A program made the translations under genes and the position numbers. Source: Chamaelirium japonicum (Eukaryota; Streptophyta; Magnoliopsida; Liliales; Melanthiaceae). Taken from it: a stretch of 64,000 nucleotides of DNA. The stretch lies in the NCBI GenBank assembly GCA_947650365.1, contig OX393549.1, positions 26,244,709-26,308,708 on the forward strand, written 5' to 3'. The notes under the pieces were generated by a model. It was not told where the DNA came from. It was given only the letters and a program-made list of their open reading frames with translations, and did no database searches. Positions 35,087-47,020 of the stretch are shown here, piece by piece (position 1 is the first letter of the stretch; every line of letters starts with the position of its first letter).

Positions 35087-36731
35087 TGACCCGAATCTCT
35101 TTTGTCAAAGCAAGAGGAATGCTACCTCTTGCTTCGACAAAAGAGCTGGTCCCGCCGCTATCAAAGGCTAATGTCAACACTCTGCAGGAGATGACGTTGC
35201 AATACCCGGTCTGGTGCAAGCTTCGAGTCCGCCAGAACCTATTGGCTCCTTTGAATCCAGTCAACTCGTATTCAAGCTAAAAGAAAGTTAAGGGCAAAAC
35301 ACCGCCAAGCTGCTGTTCAAAGCCAGCTACAACGAGGACAGCACCGCACAAATGAGCACACTCCCGTCAGCTGTGACACCACATGGGATGACCTAGACTC
35401 AAGCCCGTTTCCTTCAAAGCGGCGAGCAGATTCTACCGAATCGACGAGGCATCAACTCCAGTCAAACCCCGATGGTCGTCAAGATCGCAGCAGAGATGGC
35501 ATTCACCTCTAACTACATTAAGGTAAAAATGGTAGATGAAGCAAGAGAGGAATCATCAGCCTCTGACGCACGCTCAACCTATGTCGTTCGTCCCAGTACC
35601 AAGTCCGCCAAAAGAAGACGGCATCGAGCTCAACGTTGGACCATACTCTAGAAGTAGAAGAAGAGCACTAAAAACCAGTCAAATTCAAAACTTGCATTGG
35701 TGTTCGAAAGACTTAGGCCTATCCAGCAAATAAAATTAAAGTCAGTATTTGACCGTTTGGGAAGGCCACTTGTCGAGTTGGGAAGTAATATTCCCACCCA
35801 CCCTCCCAAATTAACAAGATCGGTACACTTCCAAGATAACGTCTTCAATGATAACATACTGGTGTCTGTTAACCATGCCACCATCTCTGAAACTGCAAAC
35901 GGTGATACTTCTATTTCGGACGATGAGTTGCAAAATGCCTCGCCTGCCCTCGAAGCTAGAAGGGGGGCAATCTATCTTCGATGACTTGAAGGAAATCAAC
36001 TTGGGCACGTAGGAGAATCCTCGGCCTACATTTGTAAGCGCACTCTTGACTCCTGAAGAAGAAGCCGCATACATCAAGCTGCTCCAAGAAAACAGAGACA
36101 TCTTCGCATGGTCCTATAAAGAAATATCGGGTCTCTTCCCCAAAATTGCAGACACTAGCTCGCCGTCAAACATAGAGCAAGCACCGTCAAGCAAGGACAA
36201 AGATGCTACCGGCCAGAGCTGGTACCTCAGATAGAAGGCAAAATCAACAAGCTCATTGAAGCCGACTTTATCCAAGAAGTCAAGTACCCAACATGGATCT
36301 CCAGCGTGGTCCTAGTTAGGAAGAAGAACGGCCAAATCAGGGTATGCGTGGACTTCAGAAATTTGAACAATGCATATCCCAAGGATGACTTTCCGTTGCC
36401 AATCATGGAGTTAATGGTAGATGCGACAACGGACCATAAAGCACTAACCTTCATGGACGAATCCTCAGGCTACAACCAAATTCGAGTGGCGTCCAAAGAT
36501 AAGGAGCTTATGGCTTTCCACACTCCAAAAGGGATATACTGCTATAAAGTCATGCCCTTTGTCCTGAAGAATGCAGGAGCCACGTACCAATGAACCATGT
36601 AGAGGATCTTTGATGATATTCTTCATCAAAATATGGAATGCTACATCGACGACCTCATGGTAAGTCAAAGCAGAAGGTAACACATCTTTAAGACCTTAAG
36701 CTCATCTTCAAACGGCTTCGAAGGTATCAAC
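35087..36731 (+). mobile_element. Ty3/gypsy element G2, left part
   Basis: Plus-strand Ty3 pol similarity runs up to the copia 3 insertion and resumes at 63860. No 5' LTR or gag is recognised, so the left edge (somewhere between 35087 and 35530) is uncertain and the element is probably 5'-truncated. Confidence 0.75.
35536..36720 (+). pseudogene. G2 pol remains (linker and reverse transcriptase)
   Basis: A proline-rich linker with SVFDRLGRP is followed by TPEEEAAYIKLLQENRDIFAW and the RT core: VKYPTWISSVVLVRKKNGQI, VCVDFRNLNNAYPKDDFPLP, YKVMPF and YIDDLM (the YxDD catalytic motif near 36645). Lineage markers are too few to place it within Ty3. It is a fossil with several breaks, split by copia 3 just after the YxDD motif. 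Confidence 0.85.
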
Positions 36732-39093
36732 TGTTAGGTTTGATGTGGTCTACAGCTCGTAAAACCCTAGGTTTGGCTGTATATGGATTATAGTTTATTT
36801 AGGATTGTATAAAGGTATGTATTATTATACATGTTCTGTTTACAGAACTTTAAGAACCATGGCTATATAGTAGTCCATCTGAGTGGGAGACTCAGTGGAT
36901 CGGCCCTATGAGCCTAAATTGTTCGCAGCTCTGATTTGGGTTAGTCACCCTATCGGGATAAGCTGTTGGAATGACAGAGCATGAGTATCTCCATAATTGT
37001 CATTACCAGGCACAGTGTCTGTGACCGAACCGAACCAATACGGTGCACAGATCGGTGAGCAGACACCGGTGCACATAGCCATATTTCTGCTTAGTGTAAT
37101 CGGTCCTAAACCCTGAGGAACCGTGACCGATGGACTAACCAGTTGCGTGTAACTTTGGTTCACCAACGTGTGACGGATCTAACCATGACCCAATACCACG
37201 GTGTGCTGGGTTACCGGGCTGGCGTTGCATCGGCACGCCACTCTTGCAGGCCATCCATATCCTTATCGGGAGGTACGTTCCTTGGTATGACATACACCGC
37301 ACTAAACCCAGGCCTGTTGGTCAGTAGTTGAGCTATTGACCGGATCCGGTTGCTTGGCCAAAGCGATCAGAGGTGCGATGTGATAGTCAACCTGGAAGGA
37401 ACCTAGTCATATGGTCACTCGAGTCTGACGGTGCTCTCCACCGCTCGAGTTGACTCATGGCACCAAGTGGAGGGACATCGTATTACCAATACTAAGCGGA
37501 GAGCAGGGGTATGCGAAAGAGCTTAATAAGTCTGGAAGAATTGGAGTGCAGCCTGCGTCGCACTTTGGGTGGCCACGCAGGTTAACCGGGACCCAAAGGA
37601 TTAACAGGGACACTTGGGTAGTGTGTCGATCGGGTTCGGTTGGAAGCCATGAATCCTAGTCCCTGAAGGTTCCACCCTATCCACGATCGTTACGGATCAT
37701 TACTTTCTCCTTGTCTCACAGCATATTATGAGTTGAAGAAATAATGCCTAATCGTTCTGTGAGTGCATAGCACTGGAGCATGGTGGTTGCACAGGATTAA
37801 GTGTGTTCACTAGGGGGCAACCCCAGAGTAGTGTAGAGACATACGATGTTGCCATTATACCATGAGGAGTCCATTCCGTGTGTGCGTGTTGCACTAGATC
37901 GCAGAATGCGAGTTTAGTAATTTTTACTATGGGGCACCCCACCTTTTACTAATGGCACCCCAGTAAATAGTAAAAATACTATTCATCATTCCATGGTGTA
38001 TTGACTTGTTGATGATGCCGATGAGGTGCCCTAAGTGTTAGGGTGCATTATCGTGCACGTAGATTGGCCATACATAGTCCCGCATGAGGTGAACGATCAC
38101 TAGATGCATGGGGGTATTTTGGTCATTTCAAAATGTCCCGCATGCCCTAGTGGCCGCCAGCCTCATTAGGGCTAGCTTGCATGGCCATCAAACTTATAAG
38201 TAAGGGATTAATTCAGATTTGAAAGAATTTGAATCATCTCCTAAATTGCAACAATTTTAATATGGCAACTAGTAATAAAGAGGGGCATTGAATTTGAGAG
38301 TAATTAGATGGAGAGAGAGAGGAATGGTTTCAAATGGCAAGGGAGAGTGAGGGGCACGTATTTCAGATCTATAAATTGTGCATCCTTCTCATATTTCCTA
38401 TGAAGAACCAAAGCCCCTTCTCTTATGGTTCGGATTTTTGCCATCTCTCTCTCTCTCGGGTTCATCTCTCTCTTATTCCTTCATCTTCTTCTCCAAGTGT
38501 ACATATGAGATTGATGGAGATCGCTTGCACTCTAAGGAACTCAGAGATTAGAGTGCAAGGATCTGGGATGATATGTGAGATCGGGTGAATCCGATGAGAT
38601 TCATTTCTCTCTTGCGCGAGGATCCCGCTCGTGATTGCTGCCCAGATTTTACGGGCAGATCTGTACTGTTTTGATCACTGCAGGAGCTATAGAATTCGAT
38701 ATGACTTTAAACCGGTTGCAAATTCTTGGCGTTTAAGTCTTCTTTCCGGAAAATCAAGTTTCGCTCCGTTCCGATGTCGGGACAGAATGTTACGGCCTTT
38801 GCACTAAAGGGTGTTCGTGCAGATCCGAATTTGTCTTCATCAACATTGAAGCAATTCTTCGCGGTGTTAAATCCCGCACAAAGGTATAACTTACTAACCC
38901 CTAGATCTTTCATAATGCATACATATAAGATATGTTAATCATTTCGATAGATGACTATAGGGGTTCGATTCATATTTGTTTTATTATTTGCGCATATGAT
39001 TAATATGAATGAAAAATTTAAAATGCACCGCACACCGTAACGATCCTCGGGATTGACTCCACCTTCCGTTGCGCCTCTGATATCATTCCAACA
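36732..39093 (+). repeat. 5' LTR of copia 3
   Basis: 2,362 bp with TG...CA ends. It is nearly collinear with the 3' LTR. It shares blocks with the copia 1 LTR, including TTCGCAGCTCTGATT and GATCGGTGAGCAGACACCGG. Confidence 0.95.
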
Positions 39094-39095
39094 AA

Positions 39096-39107
39096 TGGTA
39101 CCAGAGC
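39096..39107 (+). other. Copia 3 primer-binding site
   Basis: TGGTACCAGAGC lies two bases inside the LTR, one base off the usual initiator tRNA-Met site TGGTATCAGAGC. Confidence 0.85.
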
Positions 39108-41120
39108 CATTTTGGTGTGCGATTCATGAGAAAATTTTTCATGGAACGAATCGTATGTGCATTTGATGAACGAATGCGTCACCGGGGTTTGCGTAGATCA
39201 TATATCCATATATGTCACATGTTATGCATAGTGTGTTTTGCAGGGCACCGCTATAGTGTGATTGTTTGCTTTCGGGGGTCGGACCCCGAAATATAATTGC
39301 ATGGTATATCGATTGTTTCTGTGATGGATGAATGTAAGGCCTAATGGGACAAGCGCATGGAGGTTGACCACGGCTTGGTTTTTTCCGGCCCTTATTTCTA
39401 TTTTTGTCTTTATTCTTCTACGAAAGCAAATGTGTACGAACGAGTAATTGCTCGGAGCGTACTAGAATTTTCATTTACAGGTTGAAGTCTTCGAGGACAA
39501 GGATAGATCGGAGATTCATCACTGGAGGACCGAGCGCTGTGGCCCAAAGTAAGGAATATCTGGAAGATGCCATTGAAGAAATGTCAGAGCATTGCTAGTC
39601 AGGTTCAGGGGTCGGACCCTGAACTTGATATCAATGGATGTTTGTTTTTCTTTAGTTGGATATTTCTTTAAACCCCGGTGAAAGAATATAATATGATGCA
39701 GCATGTGTTAGACTGTGGGACGCCCTTTCCCCACTATTTATGGGATGCCTTTTCCCCACTGGGTCCATGCGACCATTAGGTTAGATCTCCATTTATTGAC
39801 ACTCGTAGTCTAATTGGTGTTTGATGGTAGTTGGATCCTATAACACTCGGTTATGCCATCGTTAGGTAGAGGTCCGACGGAGGTTGTCGGATATCCCTAA
39901 TTGGTTTGACATCGAAACCAATAGTGATGTGGTGATCATCTACGACATCAGACATCAAGTTACATATGAGGAGTCATACTAATGGAAGACCTTTCCTTGT
40001 ATGTCTAGACCATAGGCTAGGCTCTAGAGCACAAAGGGTAATGATCATTTTATTTAGTATCGAAGGCTTGGAGAGTACGTAATGTGATTCTCGGGAGAAA
40101 GGTGACAACTGAGTATCCACGGGATAGGGACTATGGTCCTTTCCAAGTCTATCTATACTTTATAAGAGGTCTTAACTCTAGTGGGAGCGCGGTATGACCA
40201 GGGTCTAGGTCTAGGTTGTTGCAACCTAGGAACTAAAATACTTGCATTAAAATAACCCTCACTATAATTAAGGGATGTGTAAGAGGACTCAGTGTGAGTG
40301 CCCCTGGCCTCCACGGCCAATTACTGAATTTCTGGGTGATAGGGTATGACTCAACATCCCCCTCGGGTGAGAGTTATGTTCTGTCATGCCAAAGGCTTAG
40401 CAGTCTCCTTCGGGATATGGTGGTCACGATGCCAGGAGAGAAGGGCTTTTCCCGCCCTTACGGGGGCCGCATGAAGTCCCGTGTCGTGATTGCCTAGGCT
40501 CGTGGGTAAGCATCCGAAGTACCCGTGAGGCTACCCGTTACGTCGCATGGAGATCACGGGGGGCTGGCCAAAAGGTACCATGGTCCATCATAGTCCATTT
40601 GTGGCAGATTTGGATTGGGTCGGAAAGATCCGATGTGAACAAAGGACGATACACACTGCCCCCTCGGGCGGGTGTATCCGAATCCTAGATCTCGCATACA
40701 TGGTAAATTATTCCATGGAGATGTCTTCGCTTTGAGGGTAGCGTTGACATATGGATGTAATTAGCTTGTTTTTAAAAATATCCTTAAAATAAGTTTTAAT
40801 ACAATCTATATTCAACCATAGATCCCCTGTCCGCTATCCCATTAGACAACTAGATAACGGGTATCGACTTCGTAGACCGGTAGCGTCATCATGACCTTAT
40901 GTTTAGGGTTGGTAAACTACTATGGCTATAAATCTTAATGTCCCTAAACCAGACCCATCAGGTCTAGATGCCACTGTGGTACAGGCTAGGGCATATAACG
41001 ACTAACGAGAGTCTGTAGAGATGTGCAAGTGCTATGTCATAGCATACTTGGAGACAACTCTTTAGAAGTAAGTCAGACATATGTCGGGTCCTCTGATGTA
41101 ATGTTCTGTTACGGCATCAG
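39108..41120 (+). other. Copia 3 untranslated leader
   Basis: No coding similarity is visible. It matches in patches the leader of copia 1 on the opposite strand. Confidence 0.6.
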
Positions 41121-42290
41121 ATGTCTGAGGGGCGCAGTCAAATGACTCGCTATCTTACCATCAAGAAACTCGTCAGTACTAAGATGTTTGATGGAATACT
41201 AGTTTGGAAACACATTCTTGGGTTCCAGAGCGAACTGTTTTTCTTTGACATAGTGCTAGATGTCGAGGTGATGGAGAACATCTGTCTTGCATCCTTATAT
41301 GGAACCTTTGAAGGCTTTGTCAGAGACTTCAGCCTTTACAAGCTAGAGATGACAAATGCGGAACTTCTGGGAGCTATCCAGGTCACTAAGGATGGGATCA
41401 AGATTAAAGGTAATTCCTTTAGTGCGTAACTTAGGCTTTCTATAAAGTGCCTAAAAGTACAAACTGATCAGAAACTAAAAACAATGCCTGTATAGAATCA
41501 GGAACAGACTCTTAAGTCTGGTGAAGCCTAGTATGAAAGTGCTTCCGATGTGGCAACACAAGGGGTATTGGAAGATAAAGATATGGTCTCAGGGTGCCAG
41601 GACAGGTAAACATCAACTCTTGGCAGAGTTGAATTGCTATCTAGTAAAAGTTCTTCTGCTTCTTGAAATATAGACTTTATGTCTATAGAGATTCAAGGAA
41701 AGTAGAAGGTTACTTATTGGTAAGGTGGTCCTAGCATAGATACTGATACCATAACTACTGCGGAAGCTGTTAATATGTTATCTTAGATTTTCCGATAGAA
41801 GAATTTTGATCCTTAGAGATTTAGTTATGTTTCCTCCAAGCTAAATAAAGGTTTTCAGTTCTAATCGATGGCTTTAGTGCATCTCTTAAACTGAATAGGT
41901 ACCTTCATTGCTAAAGGAATAGCTCATAATAAAATCTTTGTATTAAAATCCAGTTCGAAAATAGATTACATAACAGCTGTAGTATCTAATTCATATTCAT
42001 TTTATTCCTTGGGAAAACTTAATCCAATTGTGGCTCCTATGACTTAGATATATTGTCTCAGACATAATTCAAAGGTCAGTGAAGGCCGAGTTTCTAGATA
42101 CATATTCCTCGAAGATCCTTCCGACCTGTGAGTCTTGTTTGGAAGGCAAAATGAGTAAAAAGGCCACTAAGGTATTGGAGTTAATCCATTCTGACGTATG
42201 TGGTTCCAAGAGCATCCAGATGGATAATATCCATTGGATGAGTTCCATAGGTACCTGATGGGGCATGGGATGATATCCTAGTTAATTGCG
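41121..42290 (+). pseudogene. Copia 3 gag to integrase remains, upstream of the CACTA insertion
   Basis: A gag patch at 41121-41429 has MTRYLTIKKLVSTKM and YKLEMTNAELLGAIQV, matching copia 2 Gag (VTRYLTIKKLVSMKM, RLEMSNAELLAALQV). Near 42130-42210 CESCLEGKMSKKA and LIHSDVCG mark the pre-integrase to integrase boundary. A fossil with many breaks. Confidence 0.8.
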
Positions 42291-42780
42291 CACTACAAAA
42301 AAAATAGTTATTACCGACGGAAACTATCCGTCGGTAATATTAACATTCCGTCGGTAATAGTTTATAGCTACGGAAGATATTTCCGTCGCTGGCTGTCGAG
42401 AAAGAAGGTGTCGGAAAAAATAATACGACGGACCAAATATTACCGTCGGTAATAATAATTAATACCGACGGTAATATTAAAGCCGTCGGTCATATTTAAT
42501 CAATTAAAAATTAAAATAATATATTATTGCCGACGAACCTTAATAATCCGTCGGTAATATATAAGCATTTTACCGACGTTTATGGTATATACTGTCGGTA
42601 ATATATATAGGTAATACTATATATATTACCGACACATATATATGTACCGTCGGTAATAATATATATATTACCGACGGATGTTATATACCGTCGGCAAATT
42701 ATTTATAATTTACAAAAAATGAAAAGATTATTACCGACGGAATATTTAATTTCCATCGGTAATAAGTATGTTTTTTTTTT
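42291..42780. repeat. Left terminal and subterminal repeats of the CACTA element
   Basis: After the CACTACAAAAAAA terminus, about 17 forms of TACCGACGG or CCGTCGGTA occur in both orientations, often as short hairpins around 8-20 bp of AT-rich spacer. In En/Spm such repeats bind TNPA and bring the ends together. Confidence 0.9.
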
Positions 42781-43199
42781 AATAAATTTACCTAAATAAT
42801 GTTATTTAATTCCTGTGATTTACAACAATACCACAATATATTACCACAATTTATCAAATATTACCACAATTTATAAAATATTACCGTAAATTTTAAAATA
42901 TTACCTAAATTGATAAAAAATTACAGCAAATTATCAAATATTACCACAGTACCCGACAATTATAGACAAGAACAAAAAATAACCACATATTACAAAATAA
43001 TATTTACACAATCCAAAACTGAAAGATGATACATGCCCTATCTCAACCACCCCCGCCCGCCACCAACGCTGGTGCTCTCATCGATGCCCTGACGCCGCCC
43101 TATCTCAACCACCCCCGCCCGCCACCAACGCTGGTGCTCTCATCGATCCCCTAACGCCGCCCTGCTCCTGCAATTAACATGTATTTGTTAAAAAAATTG
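42781..43199 (-). other. AT-rich repeats and 3'-terminal exon candidate of the TNPA-like gene
   Basis: 42830-42960 holds degenerate repeats of TATTACCACAATTTATCAAA. From 43035 a 62-bp GC-rich block (CCCTATCTCAACCACCCCCG...) occurs twice in tandem. On the minus strand this block follows TTAATTGCAG at about 43170, a good acceptor, so it could be a last exon or 3' UTR of the TNPA-like transcript, with the whole 181-bp array in the intervening intron. This is inference. Confidence 0.4.
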
Positions 43200-45989
43200 T
43201 TTATATCTATAACTGAGTCTAAGCGTTAAAAAATGATAAGTTAGCGTGTTTCGGTTTTGAAATAGGTTTGGATTCGATCGGATCGGCATCCGATAATTCG
43301 AAGTTGGAATTATTCTGTATTTCGGACTTGCGAGCGGGTTCTAATTGGATATTTGACCAATTTACGCTCGGATTCACCGATTTAGAGTCTAAGTGTTGGA
43401 AAATCATAAGTTAGCGTGTTTCGGATATGAAATAGGTTTGGATTCGATCCGATCATCATCGGATCGGCATCCGATAATTTGAACTTGGAATTATTCCGTA
43501 TTTCGGACTTGCGAGCGAGTTCTAATTGGATATTTGACCAATTTACGCTCCGATTCACCGATTTAGAGTCTAAGTGTTGGAAAATCATAAGTTAGCGTGT
43601 TTCGGATATGAAATAGGTTTGGATTCGATCGGATCGTCATCGGATCGGCATCTGATAATTCGAACTTAGAATTATTCTGTATTTCGGACTTGCGAGCGGG
43701 TTCTAATTGGATATTTGACCAATTTACGATCCGATTCACCAATTTAGAGTCTAAGTGTTGGAAAATCATAACTTAGCGTGTTTCGGATATGAAATATGTT
43801 TGGATTCAATCGGATCGTCATCGGATAGGCATCCGATAATTCGAACTTGGAATTATTCCGTATTTCGGACTTGCGAGCGAGTTCTAATTGGATATTTGAC
43901 CAATTTACGCTCCGATTCATCGATTTAGAGTCTAAGTGTTGAAAAATCATAACTTAGCGTGTTTCGGATATGAAATAGGTTTGGATTCGATCGGATCGTC
44001 ATCGGATCGGCATCCGATAATTCAAATTCGGAATTATTCCGTATTTCGAACTTGCGAGCGGGTTCTAATTGGATATTTGACCAATTTACGATCCGATTCA
44101 CCGATTTAGAGTCTAAGTGTTGGAAAATCATAAGTTAGCGTGTTTCGGATATGAAATAGGTTTGGATTCGATCGGATCGTCATAGGATCGGCATCCGATA
44201 ATTCGAAGTTGGAATTATTCCGTATTTCGGACTTGCGAGCGAGTTCTAATTGGATATTTGACCAATTTACGCTCCGATTCACCGATTTAGAGTCTAAGTG
44301 TTGGAAAATCATAAGTTAGCGTGTTTCGGATATGAAACAGGTTTGGATTCAATTGTATCGTCATCGGATCGGCATCCGATAATTTGAAGTTGGAATTATT
44401 CCGTATTTCGGACTTGCGAGCGGGTTCTAATTGGATATTTGACCAATTTACGCTCCGATTCACCGATTTAGAGTCTAAGTGTTGGAAAATCATAAGTTAG
44501 CGTGTTTCGGATATGAAATAGGTTTGGATTCGATCGGATCATCATCGGATCGGCATCCGATAATTCGAAGTTGGAATTATTCCATATTTCAGACTTGCGA
44601 GCGGGTTCTTATTGGATATTTGACCAATTTACGATCCGATTCACCGATTTAGAGTCTAAGTGTTGGAAAATCATAACTTAGGGTGTTTCGAATATGAAAT
44701 AGGTTTGGATTCAATCGGATCATCATCGGATCGGCATCCGATAATTCGAAGTTAGAATTATTTCGTATTTCAGACTTGCGAGCGAGTTATAATTGAATAT
44801 TTGACCAATTTACGCTCCGATTCACCGATTTAGAGTCTAAGTGTTGGAAAATCATAAGTTAGCGTGTTTCGGATATGAAATAGGTTTGGATTCGATCCGA
44901 TCGTCATCGGATCGGCATCCGATAATTCAAACTTGGAATTATTCCATATTTCGGACTTGTGAGCGGGTTCTAATTGGATATTTGACCAATTTACGCTCCG
45001 ATTCACCGATTTAGAGTCTAAATGTTGGAAAATCATAAGTTAGCGTGTTTCAAATATGAAATAGGTTTGGATTTGATCGGATCGGCATCCGATAATTGAA
45101 ATTTGAATTATTCCGTATTTCGGACTTGCAAGCGGGTTCTAATTGGATATTTGACCAATTTACGATCCGATTCACCGATTTAGAGTCTAAGTGTTGGAAA
45201 ATCATAACTTAGCGTGTTTTGGATATGAAATAGGTTTGGATTCGATCGGATCGTCATCGGATCGGCATCCGATAATTCGAACTTGGAATTATTCCGTATT
45301 TCGGACTTGCGAGCAAGTTCTAATTGGATATTTGACCAATTTACGCTCGATTCACCAATTTAGAGTCTAAGTGTTGGAAAATCATAAGTTAGCGTGTTTC
45401 GTATATGAAATTGGTTTGGATTCGATCGGATCGTCATCGGATCGGCATCCGATAATTTGAAGTCGGAATTATTCCGTATTTCGGACTTGCGAGCGGGTTC
45501 TAATTGGATATTTGACCAATTTACGCTCCGATTCACCGATTTAGAGTCTAAGTGTTGGAAAATCATAAGTTAGCGTGTTTCGGATATGAAATAGGTTTGG
45601 ATTCGATCGGATCGTCATCGGATCGGTATCCAATAATTCGAAGTTGGAATTATTCTGTATTTCAGACTTGCGAGTGAGTTATAATTGGATATTTGACCAA
45701 TTTACGCTCCGATTCAATGATTTAGAGTCTAAGTATTGGAAAATCATAACTTAGCGTGTTTCGGATATGAAATAGGTTTGGATTCGATCGGATCGTCATC
45801 GGATCGGCATCCGATAATTCGAACTTGGAATTATTCCGTATTTCGGATTTGCGAGCGAGTTCTAATTGGATATTTGACCAATTTATGCTCCGATTCACCG
45901 ATTTAGAGTCTAAGTGTTGGAAAATCATAAGTTAGCGTGTTTCGGATATGAAATAGGTTTAGATTTGATCGGATCGTCATCGGATCGGC
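43200..45989 (-). repeat. 181-bp tandem array, part L1, ~15 units
   Basis: The period is 181 bp throughout (TTAGAGTCTAAGTGTTGGAA at 43381, 43562, 43743, 43924 and so on). The core contains GGATCGTCATCGGATCGGCA, rich in CpG and CGGATC/GATCCG inverted motifs. Units differ at a few positions (AAGTTAG or AACTTAG; GCTCCG or GATCCG). The array is cut by the solo LTR at 45990. Confidence 0.96.
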
Positions 45990-46015
45990 TGTGGGTGCAA
46001 ATTTTAGCAGAAGAT

Positions 46016-46490
46016 TAACGACTACCGCGGGAGCCACCGGCCCTACCTGGTGGGCCCACGAGGACTACCGCGGAACCCACCAGCCCTGCCTGGTAGGCCC
46101 GCGAGGACTACCGCGAGACCCACCGGCCCTGCCTGGTGGGCCCACGAGGACTACCGCGGGACCCACCGGCCCTGCCTGGTGGGCCCACGAGGACCACCAC
46201 GGGACCCACCGGCACTGCCTGGTGGGCCCACGAGGACTACCGCGGGACCCTCCGGCCCTGCCTGGTGGGCCCGCGAGGACTACCGCGGGACCCACCGGCC
46301 CTGCCTGGTGGGCCCACGAGGACTATCGCGGAACCCACCGGCCCTGCCTGATGGGCCCACGAGGACCACCGCGGGACCCATCGGCCCTGCCAGGTGGGCC
46401 CACGAGGACTACCGCGGGACCCACCGGCCCTACCTGGTGGGCCCATGAGGGCAATCGCGGGACCCACCAGCCCTGCCTGGTGGGACCAAG
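46016..46490 (+). repeat. 43-bp minisatellite in the solo LTR, ~11 units
   Basis: The unit is CACGAGGACTACCGCGGGAC followed by CCACCGGCCCTGCCTGGTGG and GCC. The period of 43 is not a multiple of 3, which opens long frames in several registers by chance. The G1 LTR has about four units. Confidence 0.93.
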
Positions 46491-46592
46491 AACCTGTGGA
46501 ATCCCCTAGAAGACGGTAGCGAGGCCCGCCAGTTTTACCTGGAGGATCCCCAGATGCTGCAGCAGAAACCGCCTTTTACCACCAGAAAATTC

Positions 46593-46601
46593 TATAAATA
46601 G
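46593..46601 (+). promoter_or_regulatory. TATA box of the solo LTR
   Basis: TATAAATAG in TTCTATAAATAGCAGAGCC, the counterpart of the G1 LTR box. Transcription would run toward 47020 and into array part L2. Confidence 0.55.
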
Positions 46602-47020
46602 CAGAGCCTTCGAATGTAAAAGGATCGAATCTAAAATCCGAAATCCATTCTCCACTCTGAGATCTGATTTTCAGAACCAGATCTCTGGAATTTCTATCTT
46701 CTCACCCTTCACCTCTACTTGATCATCTTTTTGTCTGTGAAGAGATCAAGAAGGCTTCAGTAGCACTCGGCCTGTCGAGGTTACTTTGAGAAAAGTGTTA
46801 GTGAATTTGGGTTGCACCCTATAGCACGGAGACGTAGGCTTCGGCTGAACTCCGAGATCACTTCTCGTGTCAAACTCTCTCTCTGATTGCATCTCTCTGT
46901 TTACATATCAAAAACTTCAACTTCGATCAACAGATCGACCAACGATCTTCGACGTCAACTTCAATTCCAATTGACTGGTGAGGCGAGGTCTTCGGGTCGG
47001 CACGAAGATTTTCCCCCACA

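Larger units (their letters stand above)
45990..47020 (+). mobile_element. Solo LTR of the G1 Ty3/gypsy family
   Basis: This 1,031-bp sequence runs TGTGGGTGCAAATTTTAGCA to CACGAAGATTTTCCCCCACA and matches the G1 LTR in the opposite orientation. It is flanked by a perfect 5-bp duplication, TCGGC (45985-45989 and 47021-47025), taken from the 181-bp unit. No internal part remains, so the full element was lost by LTR-LTR recombination. Confidence 0.96.

Noticed and set aside
45991-46509. 172-codon Gly/Pro/Arg-rich frame and overlapping frames on both strands
   Set aside because: Produced by the 43-bp minisatellite in the solo LTR, open in several registers at once.
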